Shown: piece after piece, positions 1-6,095 of the stretch
How the letters are laid out: every line of letters starts with the position of its first letter
Position numbering within the stretch: the first letter of the stretch is position 1
Assembly (NCBI GenBank): GCA_023427705.1
Contig: JAEZAL010000368.1
Span: 1 to 6,270 of the forward strand
Length of the DNA stretch: 6,270 nucleotides
DNA from: Bacillota bacterium
Lineage (GTDB): Bacteria > Bacillota > Clostridia > Clostridiales > Clostridiaceae
Direction of reading: 5' to 3'
Notes under the pieces: model-generated
The model's database searches: none
Told to the model about the DNA's origin: nothing
Seen by the model: the letters and a program-made list of their open reading frames with translations, nothing else
Program-made: the position numbers and the translations under genes

Positions 1-3
1 TAA

Positions 4-14
4 TATAATATAAT
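4..14 (+). promoter_or_regulatory. Possible -10 elements upstream of oppB (weak)
   Basis: Two overlapping TATAAT hexamers lie at 4-9 and 9-14, about 60 bp before the oppB start. They match the sigma-A -10 consensus exactly. However, the stretch is simple AT repeat, and any -35 box would lie outside the window. Such matches arise easily by chance in DNA this AT-rich, so this is only a candidate. The operon promoter may instead lie further upstream. Confidence 0.2.
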
Positions 15-70
15 TATTAATATCTACAATTTGGAATTTGCGTAGAACAATGAATGGGGGTTGAAAACAA

Positions 71-991
71 ATGGTAAAGTATATAGGGAAGAGGCTGTTG
101 ACTAGTGTTATTACAATTTGGGCAGTAGTTACAATAGTATTCTTTCTAGTGAGGATGATGCCAGGTGGTCCATTTGATGGAGAGAAAACTACACCTGAGA
201 TGAAAGCTCAATTAAATGAAAAATACGGTTTGGACAAGCCTGTAGGCGAACAATATACTATTTATATGAAGAATCTTTTAAAAGGTGACTTTGGTAAATC
301 AATGAAGTATAAGGGTAGAGAAGTATTAACAACAATAGAAAAAAGCTTTCCTAATTCAGCCAAAGTTGGAGCAGTGGCAATAGTATTTTCAGTAGTATCA
401 GGGGTTTCCCTTGGAATAATAGCTGCGTTAAAAGCAGGAAAATGGCCGGACAGTGTGTGTATGATATTAGCAACGTTAGGAATAACTATACCTAGTTTCG
501 TGTTAGGAACATTTTTGATATTCATATTTACAGTAAAGATAAGAGGGTTCCTTCCAGCAACTGGATTAAGTAAACCTACAAATTATATAATGCCAGTTCT
601 TGCACTGTCAGGAAGTTCAATGGCATTTATAACAAGACTTACAAGAAGTAAATTAATGGACGTATTAAATTCAGATTATATAAGAACAGCAAAGGCTAAA
701 GGGTTAAGCGGGAAAACAGTGGTTTTTAAGCATGCATTAAGAAATTCATTAATTCCAGTAGTTACTTATTTAGGACCACTAGTTGCAGGAGTTTTAACTG
801 GATCTTTTGTAGTTGAAAAAATATTTGCTATTCCTGGGTTAGGTAATGAATTTACTTTATCAATAACAAATAGAGATTATACTTCATTATTAGGAGTAAC
901 AGCATTTTATTGTACATTAATAGTAATTTGTAATCTTTTAGTTGATATAGTTTATGTATTAATAGACCCAAGAATTAAACTTGAAGGTTAA
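71..991 (+). CDS. oppB: Oligopeptide ABC transporter permease OppB
   Basis: First of the two membrane subunits that form the translocation channel for peptides delivered by OppA. The N-terminus (MVKYIGKRLL, then a hydrophobic segment at about residues 9-29 and the MMPGGPF turn) is typical of the OppB/DppB permease family. Further hydrophobic segments lie at about 98-119, 132-154, 172-189, 229-249 and 275-298, giving the usual six. The cytoplasmic EAA loop that docks on the ATPases is at about 202-230 (DYIRTAKAKGLS, then the HALRNSLIPV end). The protein ends in the family-typical IDPRIKLEG. At 306 residues it is full length for the family. The start is supported by GGGGG at 56-60, 10 bp upstream, a slightly long spacing. 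oppC follows after 15 bp. Codon use in the first half is a little less AT-biased (CTG, AGG, GTG, ACG, CCG appear) than in the rest of the operon. The peptide-specific assignment rests mainly on its partner OppA. Confidence 0.95.
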   Translation: MVKYIGKRLLTSVITIWAVVTIVFFLVRMMPGGPFDGEKTTPEMKAQLNEKYGLDKPVGEQYTIYMKNLLKGDFGKSMKYKGREVLTTIEKSFPNSAKVGAVAIVFSVVSGVSLGIIAALKAGKWPDSVCMILATLGITIPSFVLGTFLIFIFTVKIRGFLPATGLSKPTNYIMPVLALSGSSMAFITRLTRSKLMDVLNSDYIRTAKAKGLSGKTVVFKHALRNSLIPVVTYLGPLVAGVLTGSFVVEKIFAIPGLGNEFTLSITNRDYTSLLGVTAFYCTLIVICNLLVDIVYVLIDPRIKLEG

Positions 992-1006
992 TAGGGGGTA
1001 AAGAAA

Positions 1007-1966
1007 ATGGAAGATTTAAAAGTTGACTTAAGTATTGATAAAGAATTATTTACTCCTTTAAATGATGAGGAAAAAAAGTTTGAAGAAATTGTTAGACCTA
1101 GTGTTGGATATTGGGCAGATGCTTGGAGAAGATTGAAAAATAATAAAGTAGCACTAATTTCATTAGTAATGATTGTTATAATTTTCATTTTTGCTTTTTT
1201 AGGCCCTCTGTTAATGGAAAAACTTATGGGCTACACATATTATGATACAAATTTACAAGCAACTGATTTAAGACCAAGTGCACAGCATTTATTTGGTACA
1301 GATAACTTAGGAAGAGATTTATTTGTCAGAGTTATGTTTGGTGCTAGATATTCACTTATAATAGCAGTATCTGCTGCAGCAATAAATTTAGTTATTGGTG
1401 TTTTATATGGTGGGGTTGCAGGTTTTTTTGGTGGTAAAGTAGATAATTTAATGATGAGAATAGTAGATGTTTTATATTCTATTCCTACTCAAATATATGT
1501 AATTATTTTAATGGCAACATTTAAAAAAGAAGGCTCTACTGGACTAACTACAATAATATTAGCTATGGCAATATCATATTGGGTTGGTATGGCTAGAATA
1601 GTAAGAGGAGATATCCTTCAATTAAAACAACAGGAATTTGTTCTTGCTGCTAAAGCACTTGGAGCTTCAAAGACTAGGATATTATTTAGACATTTAATAC
1701 CTAACTGTATTGGATCGATTTTAGTAACACTAACTTTATTCGTGCCTCAAGCAATATTTACTGAAGCATTTTTAAGCTTCATAGGATTAGGTATAAATGC
1801 ACCACTTGCTTCTTTAGGAACTTTAGCAAATGATGCTAGTGGATTATTAAGTACTGCTGCATATCAATTATTATTCCCAGCAGCTGCTATTTGTATAATA
1901 ATTTTAGCATTTAACTTATTTGGCGACGGATTAACAGAAGCGTTAGATCCTAAAAATAAGAAATAG
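1007..1966 (+). CDS. oppC: Oligopeptide ABC transporter permease OppC
   Basis: Second membrane subunit, pairing with OppB in the cytoplasmic membrane. A cytoplasmic N-terminal tail of about 45 residues ends in DAWRRLKNNKVAL, a hallmark of the OppC N-terminal domain. A first membrane segment follows at about 48-67. An extracellular stretch then carries the family motif HLFGTDNLGRDLFVRVMFGAR (about 94-114), where OppC/DppC proteins show FGTDxxGRD. Further hydrophobic segments are at about 115-140, 155-171, 181-199, 235-258 and 286-306. The EAA loop is at about 210-233 (EFVLAAKALGAS, then RHLIPN). The C-terminus, FGDGLTEALDPK, matches the usual GDGLRDxLDP ending. The length of 319 residues is normal. 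GGGGG at 994-998, 8 bp before the ATG, supports the start. The gene is closely coupled to oppB (15-bp gap) and oppD (12-bp gap). Confidence 0.95.
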   Translation: MEDLKVDLSIDKELFTPLNDEEKKFEEIVRPSVGYWADAWRRLKNNKVALISLVMIVIIFIFAFLGPLLMEKLMGYTYYDTNLQATDLRPSAQHLFGTDNLGRDLFVRVMFGARYSLIIAVSAAAINLVIGVLYGGVAGFFGGKVDNLMMRIVDVLYSIPTQIYVIILMATFKKEGSTGLTTIILAMAISYWVGMARIVRGDILQLKQQEFVLAAKALGASKTRILFRHLIPNCIGSILVTLTLFVPQAIFTEAFLSFIGLGINAPLASLGTLANDASGLLSTAAYQLLFPAAAICIIILAFNLFGDGLTEALDPKNKK

Positions 1967-1978
1967 GAGGAATGACGA

Positions 1979-2986
1979 ATGAGTAAGTTATTGGAAGTTA
2001 AAAATTTGAAAACCTCCTTTAAAACACATATAGGTGATGTACAAGCAGTTAGAGGAGTTTCATTTTATTTGAATAAAGGTGAAGCATTAGGTATTGTTGG
2101 AGAGTCTGGTTGTGGGAAATCTGTTACAATGATGTCAATTATGAGATTATTAGCAGATAACGCAGTTATTGAAGCAGATGAAATAATATTTAATGGAGAA
2201 CATATAACAAATCCAACAGAAGATGATATGCAAAAAATTAGGGGTAATGAAATGGCAATGATATTCCAAGACCCTATGACATCATTAAATCCTTTATTTA
2301 CTGTTGGAGATCAATTGACAGAACACTTAATTAAACATAAGAAAATAAGTAAAAAAGAAGCTAATAAATTAGCTATAAAAATGTTGGATACTGTTGGTAT
2401 CCCAAGTCCAGAAAGTAGATTGAAGCAATATCCACATGAATTTTCAGGTGGTATGAGACAAAGGGTTATGATTGCTATGAGTCTTATTTGTGACCCTAAG
2501 CTTATAATTGCAGATGAACCTACAACAGCATTAGATGTTACAATACAAGCTCAAATTTTGGATTTGATGAAAGACTTAAAGGAAAAAATTAATACTTCAA
2601 TAATATTGATAACACATGATTTAGGAGTAGTTGCAGATCTTTGTACTAGAATCAATGTTATGTATGGTGGAATTATTGTAGAAGAAGGAACAGATGAAGA
2701 TGTATTCTATAATGGAAAACACCCTTACACATGGGGACTGTTAAATAGTGTACCTAATCCTAAGAGTGAAATAAAAGAAAAACTGACACCAATAGAAGGA
2801 CAACCACCTGATTTGTTAAAACCACCAACTGGATGTCCATTTGCAGCAAGATGTAAATATGCAATGAAGATTTGTATAGAAAAACAACCTCCATTGTTTG
2901 AAATTTCTGAAACTCATAAAGCTGCTTGTTGGTTATGTCATGAAAATGCACCAAAGGTTGAATCACCAATAAGGAGGGAAGAATAA
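1979..2986 (+). CDS. oppD: Oligopeptide ABC transporter ATP-binding protein OppD
   Basis: Cytoplasmic ATPase that powers peptide import together with OppF. All nucleotide-binding motifs are intact: Walker A GESGCGKS at 41-48, Q-loop FQDP with Gln97, signature FSGGM at 155-159, Walker B LIIADE at 175-180 with catalytic Glu180, and the switch His213 in ITHD. The C-terminal oligopeptide/dipeptide extension (about 235-325) carries four cysteines, C286, C292, C299 and C317, spaced C-x5-C-x6-C-x17-C. In this family that set is known to hold a [4Fe-4S] cluster in structurally studied members. The FSGGM signature and the context as first ATPase gene separate OppD from OppF, which has FSGGQ. The length of 335 residues is normal. 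The ribosome-binding site AGGAGG at 1965-1970 overlaps the oppC stop, 8 bp before the ATG. The gene's last bases provide the ribosome-binding site for oppF, and the stop overlaps the oppF ATG by one base. Confidence 0.95.
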   Translation: MSKLLEVKNLKTSFKTHIGDVQAVRGVSFYLNKGEALGIVGESGCGKSVTMMSIMRLLADNAVIEADEIIFNGEHITNPTEDDMQKIRGNEMAMIFQDPMTSLNPLFTVGDQLTEHLIKHKKISKKEANKLAIKMLDTVGIPSPESRLKQYPHEFSGGMRQRVMIAMSLICDPKLIIADEPTTALDVTIQAQILDLMKDLKEKINTSIILITHDLGVVADLCTRINVMYGGIIVEEGTDEDVFYNGKHPYTWGLLNSVPNPKSEIKEKLTPIEGQPPDLLKPPTGCPFAARCKYAMKICIEKQPPLFEISETHKAACWLCHENAPKVESPIRREE

Positions 2987-3969
2987 TGGAAAAGAATAAT
3001 GATATTATTTTAGAAGTTAAAAATCTTTGTAAGTACTTCCCTGCAAATAAAGGTCTCTTTTCTAAAAAAAGTTTTGTTAAGGCTGTTGATAATGTTTCTT
3101 TTACTATAAAAAGAGGGGAAACATTAGGATTAGTTGGGGAATCAGGTTGTGGGAAGACTACAACAGGAAGAACAATATTAAAACTATATGAACCAACTGC
3201 AGGACAAATTATATTTAACGGAGAAGATATAACTAATTTTAGTGAAAAGAAGATGGTTTCTTTAAGAAAGAATATGCAAATGATATTCCAAGATCCATAT
3301 GCATCACTAAATCCTAGAATGACTGTAGGGGATATTATTGGAGAAGCTATAGATATTCATGGGTTATATAAAGGTGAGGAAAGAACTAAAAGAATAAGAT
3401 ATCTTTTAGATAGAGTTGGACTAAATGGAAGTCATATAAATAGATATGCTCATGAATTTTCAGGTGGGCAAAGACAAAGAATTGGTATTGCAAGAGCACT
3501 TGCAGTGCAACCAGATTTTATAGTGTGTGATGAGCCTATATCAGCTTTAGATGTATCTATACAAGCACAGGTTATAAATATGTTAGAAGAGCTTCAAGAA
3601 GAATTTGGATTAACATATTTATTTATAGCTCATGATTTATCAATGGTTAAGCATATATCAACACATATTGGGGTTATGTATTTGGGACAAATGGTGGAAA
3701 AAGGACCATCTGATGATGTTTATTTAAAACCTAAGCATCCATATACACAAGCATTACTTTCATCTGTTCCAATAGCAGATCCAAAAGTAGCTAAGAGTAA
3801 CAAAAGAATAGTTTTAGAAGGTGATATTCCATCACCAATAGATCCACCAGCTGGATGTAGATTTAAAGGAAGATGTAAATATGCTATGCCAATTTGTGGT
3901 CAAGAAACTCCTGAACTTCAGGAAGTTGAACCAGGACATTTTGTAGCATGCCATTTATTTAACAAATAG
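2986..3969 (+). CDS. oppF: Oligopeptide ABC transporter ATP-binding protein OppF
   Basis: Second cytoplasmic ATPase, forming a heterodimer with OppD. The motifs are intact: Walker A GESGCGKT at 51-58, Q-loop Gln102 in FQDPYASLNPR, signature FSGGQRQR from 158, Walker B FIVCDE at 178-183, and switch His216. The FQDPYASLNPR and FSGGQRQRIGIARAL stretches are characteristic of OppF/DppF. The C-terminal extension has four cysteines (C291, C297, C304, C322) with exactly the same C-x5-C-x6-C-x17-C spacing as in OppD, so both ATPases may carry an Fe-S cluster. The length of 327 residues is normal. The ATG at 2986-2988 shares its A with the oppD stop (TAATG). AAGGAGG at 2971-2977, inside oppD, lies 8 bp upstream, so translation of the two ATPases is probably coupled, which fits an equimolar pair. 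Confidence 0.95.
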   Translation: MEKNNDIILEVKNLCKYFPANKGLFSKKSFVKAVDNVSFTIKRGETLGLVGESGCGKTTTGRTILKLYEPTAGQIIFNGEDITNFSEKKMVSLRKNMQMIFQDPYASLNPRMTVGDIIGEAIDIHGLYKGEERTKRIRYLLDRVGLNGSHINRYAHEFSGGQRQRIGIARALAVQPDFIVCDEPISALDVSIQAQVINMLEELQEEFGLTYLFIAHDLSMVKHISTHIGVMYLGQMVEKGPSDDVYLKPKHPYTQALLSSVPIADPKVAKSNKRIVLEGDIPSPIDPPAGCRFKGRCKYAMPICGQETPELQEVEPGHFVACHLFNK

Positions 3970-3975
3970 TTAGCT

Positions 3976-3990
3976 ATTGCATTAAGCAAT
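3976..3990 (+). other. Small hairpin in the oppF-oppA gap
   Basis: ATTGC (3976-3980) and GCAAT (3986-3990) form a 5-bp stem around a 5-base loop, 7 bp after the oppF stop. The following bases are not a clean T-run (TTCTATAAAA), so this is a poor terminator. A TATAAA follows at 3994-3999, but the best -35 partner (TTAGCT at 3970-3975, 18-bp spacing) matches the consensus at only about half its positions. The element could be an attenuator, an mRNA processing or stabilising stem, or chance. This is the only gap in the operon longer than 15 bp. Confidence 0.25.
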
Positions 3991-4024
3991 TTCTATAAAA
4001 AAATATATTAAGGGGGAAAAAACA

Positions 4025-5668
4025 ATGAAGAGCAATAAGCTTAGAAAAATTTGTGCTGTAGCACTAACACTTGCACTTGGAATGTCTGTTTTTGCAGGAT
4101 GCGGAAATAGTAATTCAGGAGATGCTGGAAGAAAATTAATATATAATTTAGGAGAGGATCCAGAAACATTAGATCCTACATTAAATACTTCATCAGGATC
4201 AGGTTCAATAATCGATAATGCTTTTGAAGGATTAATGTCACTAGATGAAAATGAAAAGGCAGTTTATGGAGTTGCTGAAAAAATGGAAGTTTCAGATGAT
4301 AATTTAGTATATACTTTTACTTTAAGAAAAGATGCTAAATGGTCAGATGGAGAAGCAGTTACTGCAAAAGACTTTGAATATTCATGGATTAGAGCAATAA
4401 GTAAAGAAACTGCTGCAGAATATAATTATCAATTATTCTATATAAAGAATGCAGAAAAATTCTATAATGGAGAAGCTACTAGAGAAGAAGTAGGTATCGA
4501 AGTTGTTGATGATCAAACTCTTAAAGTAACTTTAGAGGCTCCAACAGCTTACTTCCCAGAACTTACTTCATTTACAACTTACATGCCTTTAAGAGAGGAT
4601 GTAGTTTCAGCTAATCCAGAAGGATGGGCTAATGAACCAGAAACTTATGTTTCAAATGGACCTTTCAAACTAGTTCAATGGGATATGAAGGACCAATTAG
4701 TATTTGAAAAGAATGAAAATTACTGGAATGCTAAAGAAGTTAAACTTCCAGGAATAGTATGGAAATTAGTTACTGATCAAAATACTGCTTATTCTTCTTT
4801 ATTATCTGGTGATTTTGATGCTGTACATTCAGTTCCAATAGCAGAAATTGAAAATGGTCAAAAAGAAGGATTAGTTACAATATATCCTAATCTTGGAACT
4901 TATATGTTAGTTTTAAATGTTGGTAAACAAGATACATTAAGTGAAGATGTTAAGAAAGCTTTAAGTAATGAAAAAGTTAGAAAAGCTTTAGCATTATCTA
5001 TAAATAGAGAAGCTATTACAACTAATGTTACTAAAGGTGGACAAATTCCTGCATATAGCTTTGTACCAGAAGGAATTCCAAATGCAAAGGGTGAAGATTT
5101 CGCAGATAGAAAATATTATGATGCAAATTCAGCTAATGTTGAAGAAGCTAAGAAATTATTAGAAGAAGCTGGATATCCAAATGGAGAAGGTCTTCCTACA
5201 TTAGAATTCATGTACAATACTGAAGGTGATCACAAGTTAATTGCTCAAGCTATACAACAAGACTGGGCTAAGATTGGTGTTAAGGTAGAATTAGCTAACC
5301 AAGAATGGAAAGTATTCTTAAATACAAGACAAGAAGGTGGTTACCAAATTGCTAGACATGGTTGGTTAGGAGACTATGTTGATCCAATGACATTCTTAGA
5401 TTTATGGGTAACTGGTGGTGGAAACAATGATGCTGGATATTCAAATGCAGAATATGATAAGCTAGTTGCTGCTGCTAAAGTTGAACAAGATGCAGATAAG
5501 AGATGGGAAATGATGAAGCAAGCTGAAGATATTTTAATGGAAGATATGCCAATAATCCCAATCTACTACTATACTCAAGTTAAGGCTGCTAATAAAGATG
5601 TTGAAGGAATAAGAGTATCAAGTTTAGGACATGTATACTTATATGATGCTTATTTCGTAGCTGAATAA
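4025..5668 (+). CDS. oppA: Oligopeptide-binding lipoprotein OppA
   Basis: Extracytoplasmic receptor that captures peptides and delivers them to OppB/OppC. The N-terminus is a lipoprotein signal: positively charged MKSNKLRK, a hydrophobic core at about 10-22, then lipobox FAGC with Cys26 as the predicted lipidated residue. A short Asn/Ser/Gly linker follows. The mature part is a family 5 solute-binding protein (SBP_bac_5). It has the N-terminal LGEDPETLDPTLN strand and the family signature region at about 84-121 (TFTLRKDAKWSDGEAVTAKD). NGPFKLVQW lies at 211-219 and LALSINREAI at about 322-331. RHGWLGDYVDP at 444-454 aligns with the RAGWCADY region of enteric OppA, placing Asp450 at the residue that there binds the ligand's N-terminal amine. 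The length of 547 residues is close to enteric and Bacillus OppA. GGGGG at 4012-4016, 8 bp upstream, supports the start. A related ligand (murein peptide, for example) cannot be excluded. Confidence 0.94.
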   Translation: MKSNKLRKICAVALTLALGMSVFAGCGNSNSGDAGRKLIYNLGEDPETLDPTLNTSSGSGSIIDNAFEGLMSLDENEKAVYGVAEKMEVSDDNLVYTFTLRKDAKWSDGEAVTAKDFEYSWIRAISKETAAEYNYQLFYIKNAEKFYNGEATREEVGIEVVDDQTLKVTLEAPTAYFPELTSFTTYMPLREDVVSANPEGWANEPETYVSNGPFKLVQWDMKDQLVFEKNENYWNAKEVKLPGIVWKLVTDQNTAYSSLLSGDFDAVHSVPIAEIENGQKEGLVTIYPNLGTYMLVLNVGKQDTLSEDVKKALSNEKVRKALALSINREAITTNVTKGGQIPAYSFVPEGIPNAKGEDFADRKYYDANSANVEEAKKLLEEAGYPNGEGLPTLEFMYNTEGDHKLIAQAIQQDWAKIGVKVELANQEWKVFLNTRQEGGYQIARHGWLGDYVDPMTFLDLWVTGGGNNDAGYSNAEYDKLVAAAKVEQDADKRWEMMKQAEDILMEDMPIIPIYYYTQVKAANKDVEGIRVSSLGHVYLYDAYFVAE

Positions 5669-5677
5669 TAATAAATA

Positions 5678-5709
5678 AAAAAAGAAGAGTCAACTGACTC
5701 TTCTTTTTT
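5678..5709. terminator. Bidirectional terminator between oppA and the converging small gene
   Basis: AGAAGAGTC (5683-5691) pairs with GACTCTTCT (5696-5704) around the loop AACT. The stem extends by five A:T pairs (5678-5682 with 5705-5709) to 14 bp in total. On the + strand the hairpin ends in a T-run, 9 bp after the oppA stop. On the - strand the A-run becomes a T-run as well. It therefore fits a Rho-independent terminator for both the opp operon and the - strand gene. The stop codon of the latter (5708-5710) overlaps the base of the stem. Confidence 0.9.
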
Positions 5710-5872
5710 AATTTCCAGCTCTATTAAAGTTATCGCTTGAAAATCCTTCTCTTTTAATAGATTTATGTTTTGCATTTGGATTATGATTATGTCCTTCTTC
5801 AGTTATTGGCGTTTGATAGTTACATTTTTCCATTCTTGCCTTTTTATTGTCAGGTTGACTATCCTTTGTCAT
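5708..5872 (-). CDS. Small hydrophilic protein of unknown function (54 aa)
   Basis: I do not recognise this protein. The frame starts MTKDSQPDNKKARMEKCNYQ, continues through TPITEEGHNHNPNAKHKS and ends KREGFSSDNFNRAGN. It is very hydrophilic, with many Lys, Asn, Glu and His, no membrane segment, no signal peptide and one cysteine (Cys17). The GHNHNP and KHKS stretch puts three histidines within seven residues, which might bind metal, but that is speculation. The case that it is a real gene rests on three points. A full AAGGAGG lies 7 bp before the ATG. The frame is uninterrupted and ends at a shared terminator. It fills the gap between two conserved loci and faces oppA. Small basic, Asn-rich peptides in clostridia are often spore-associated, but nothing in this sequence proves that. 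An in-frame ATG at residue 14 exists, but the strong ribosome-binding site favours the first. Confidence 0.8.
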   Translation of the reverse strand: MTKDSQPDNKKARMEKCNYQTPITEEGHNHNPNAKHKSIKREGFSSDNFNRAGN

Positions 5873-5879
5873 ATCTCAG

Positions 5880-5886
5880 CCTCCTT
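5880..5886 (-). promoter_or_regulatory. Ribosome-binding site of the 54-aa gene
   Basis: Read on the - strand this is AAGGAGG, a full match to the anti-Shine-Dalgarno sequence, 7 bp before the ATG that ends at 5872. It fixes the start of the small gene and is the main evidence that the gene is translated. Confidence 0.82.
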
Positions 5887-5888
5887 AA

Positions 5889-5905
5889 ATATAGTTATAC
5901 TATAT
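5889..5905. repeat. Inverted repeat upstream of the 54-aa gene
   Basis: ATATAGT (5889-5895) and ACTATAT (5899-5905) are perfect 7-bp arms around TAT, directly upstream of the ribosome-binding site on the - strand. The arms contain TATAGT and TATAAC, both resembling a -10 box on the - strand, but no good -35 box sits at 16-18 bp. It could be an operator-like site overlapping a promoter, or a weak leader hairpin. Because the arms are nearly all A/T, chance is a real alternative. Confidence 0.35.
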
Positions 5906-5952
5906 TTTTTCACTTCCTATAAAATTTAAACTGGTAATTAAAAGCTATTAAT

Positions 5953-5975
5953 AAAAAAGAGCTGTTATACAGCTC
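5953..5975 (-). terminator. Terminator of the dapB transcript
   Basis: Read on the - strand, GAGCTGT (from 5975) pairs with ACAGCTC (to 5959) around a 3-base loop, followed at once by six Ts (5958-5953) and then ATT. This is a standard Rho-independent terminator for transcription coming from dapB. On the + strand the downstream side (CTTTATACTG) lacks a proper T-run, so it is probably one-directional. It lies about 120 bp past the dapB stop and separates dapB from the 54-aa gene, which implies that the small gene has its own promoter. Confidence 0.8.
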
Positions 5976-6020
5976 CTTTATACTGTAGAAGTATTTATGT
6001 AATTTGAACCAAATTATTCA

Positions 6021-6040
6021 GAAACTCCATAAGGAGTTTC
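6021..6040. repeat. Perfect inverted repeat in the dapB 3' region
   Basis: GAAACTCC (6021-6028) and GGAGTTTC (6033-6040) are perfect 8-bp arms around ATAA. Neither strand has a T-run after it, so it is not a standard terminator. It lies between the dapB stop (6096) and the dapB terminator (5953-5975), so the dapB mRNA should carry it as a stable 3' hairpin. It also falls inside a short - strand frame without a start codon (6014-6070). Confidence 0.6.
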
Positions 6041-6095
6041 ATCATCAATTTTACTTTTACACTTTACTTTCTACAATCATTTATATAAATTTTTT

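Noticed and set aside
1..70. Leader considered for a riboswitch or T-box upstream of oppB
   Set aside because: Only 70 bases are visible, mostly simple AT repeat, with no paired structure or terminator. Any such element would lie outside the window.
262..525. Open frame on the - strand inside oppB
   Set aside because: It lies wholly antisense to a clearly conserved permease gene, and its peptide has no recognisable family features. It is a shadow of the AT-rich coding strand.
988..1188. Open frame on the - strand over the start of oppC
   Set aside because: Antisense to the well-supported oppC N-terminus. Its hydrophobic, Leu/Ile/Phe/Ser-rich translation is what the reverse complement of AT-rich coding DNA gives.
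1972..1980. Alternative ATG just before the oppD start
   Set aside because: It is out of frame with oppD (7 bp upstream) and too close to the ribosome-binding site. The ATG at 1979 has the normal 8-bp spacing and the correct N-terminus.
2760..2969. Open frame on the - strand inside the 3' end of oppD
   Set aside because: Antisense to the conserved cysteine-containing C-terminal extension of OppD, with no independent support.
6021..6040. Perfect inverted repeat considered as a second dapB terminator
   Set aside because: Neither side is followed by a T-run, and a much better terminator lies downstream at 5953-5975.
5990..6046. Possible 16-codon - strand peptide starting at ATGATG (6046-6041)
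   Set aside because: No ribosome-binding site precedes it and the peptide is very short. The surrounding DNA is better explained as the dapB 3' region with a hairpin.
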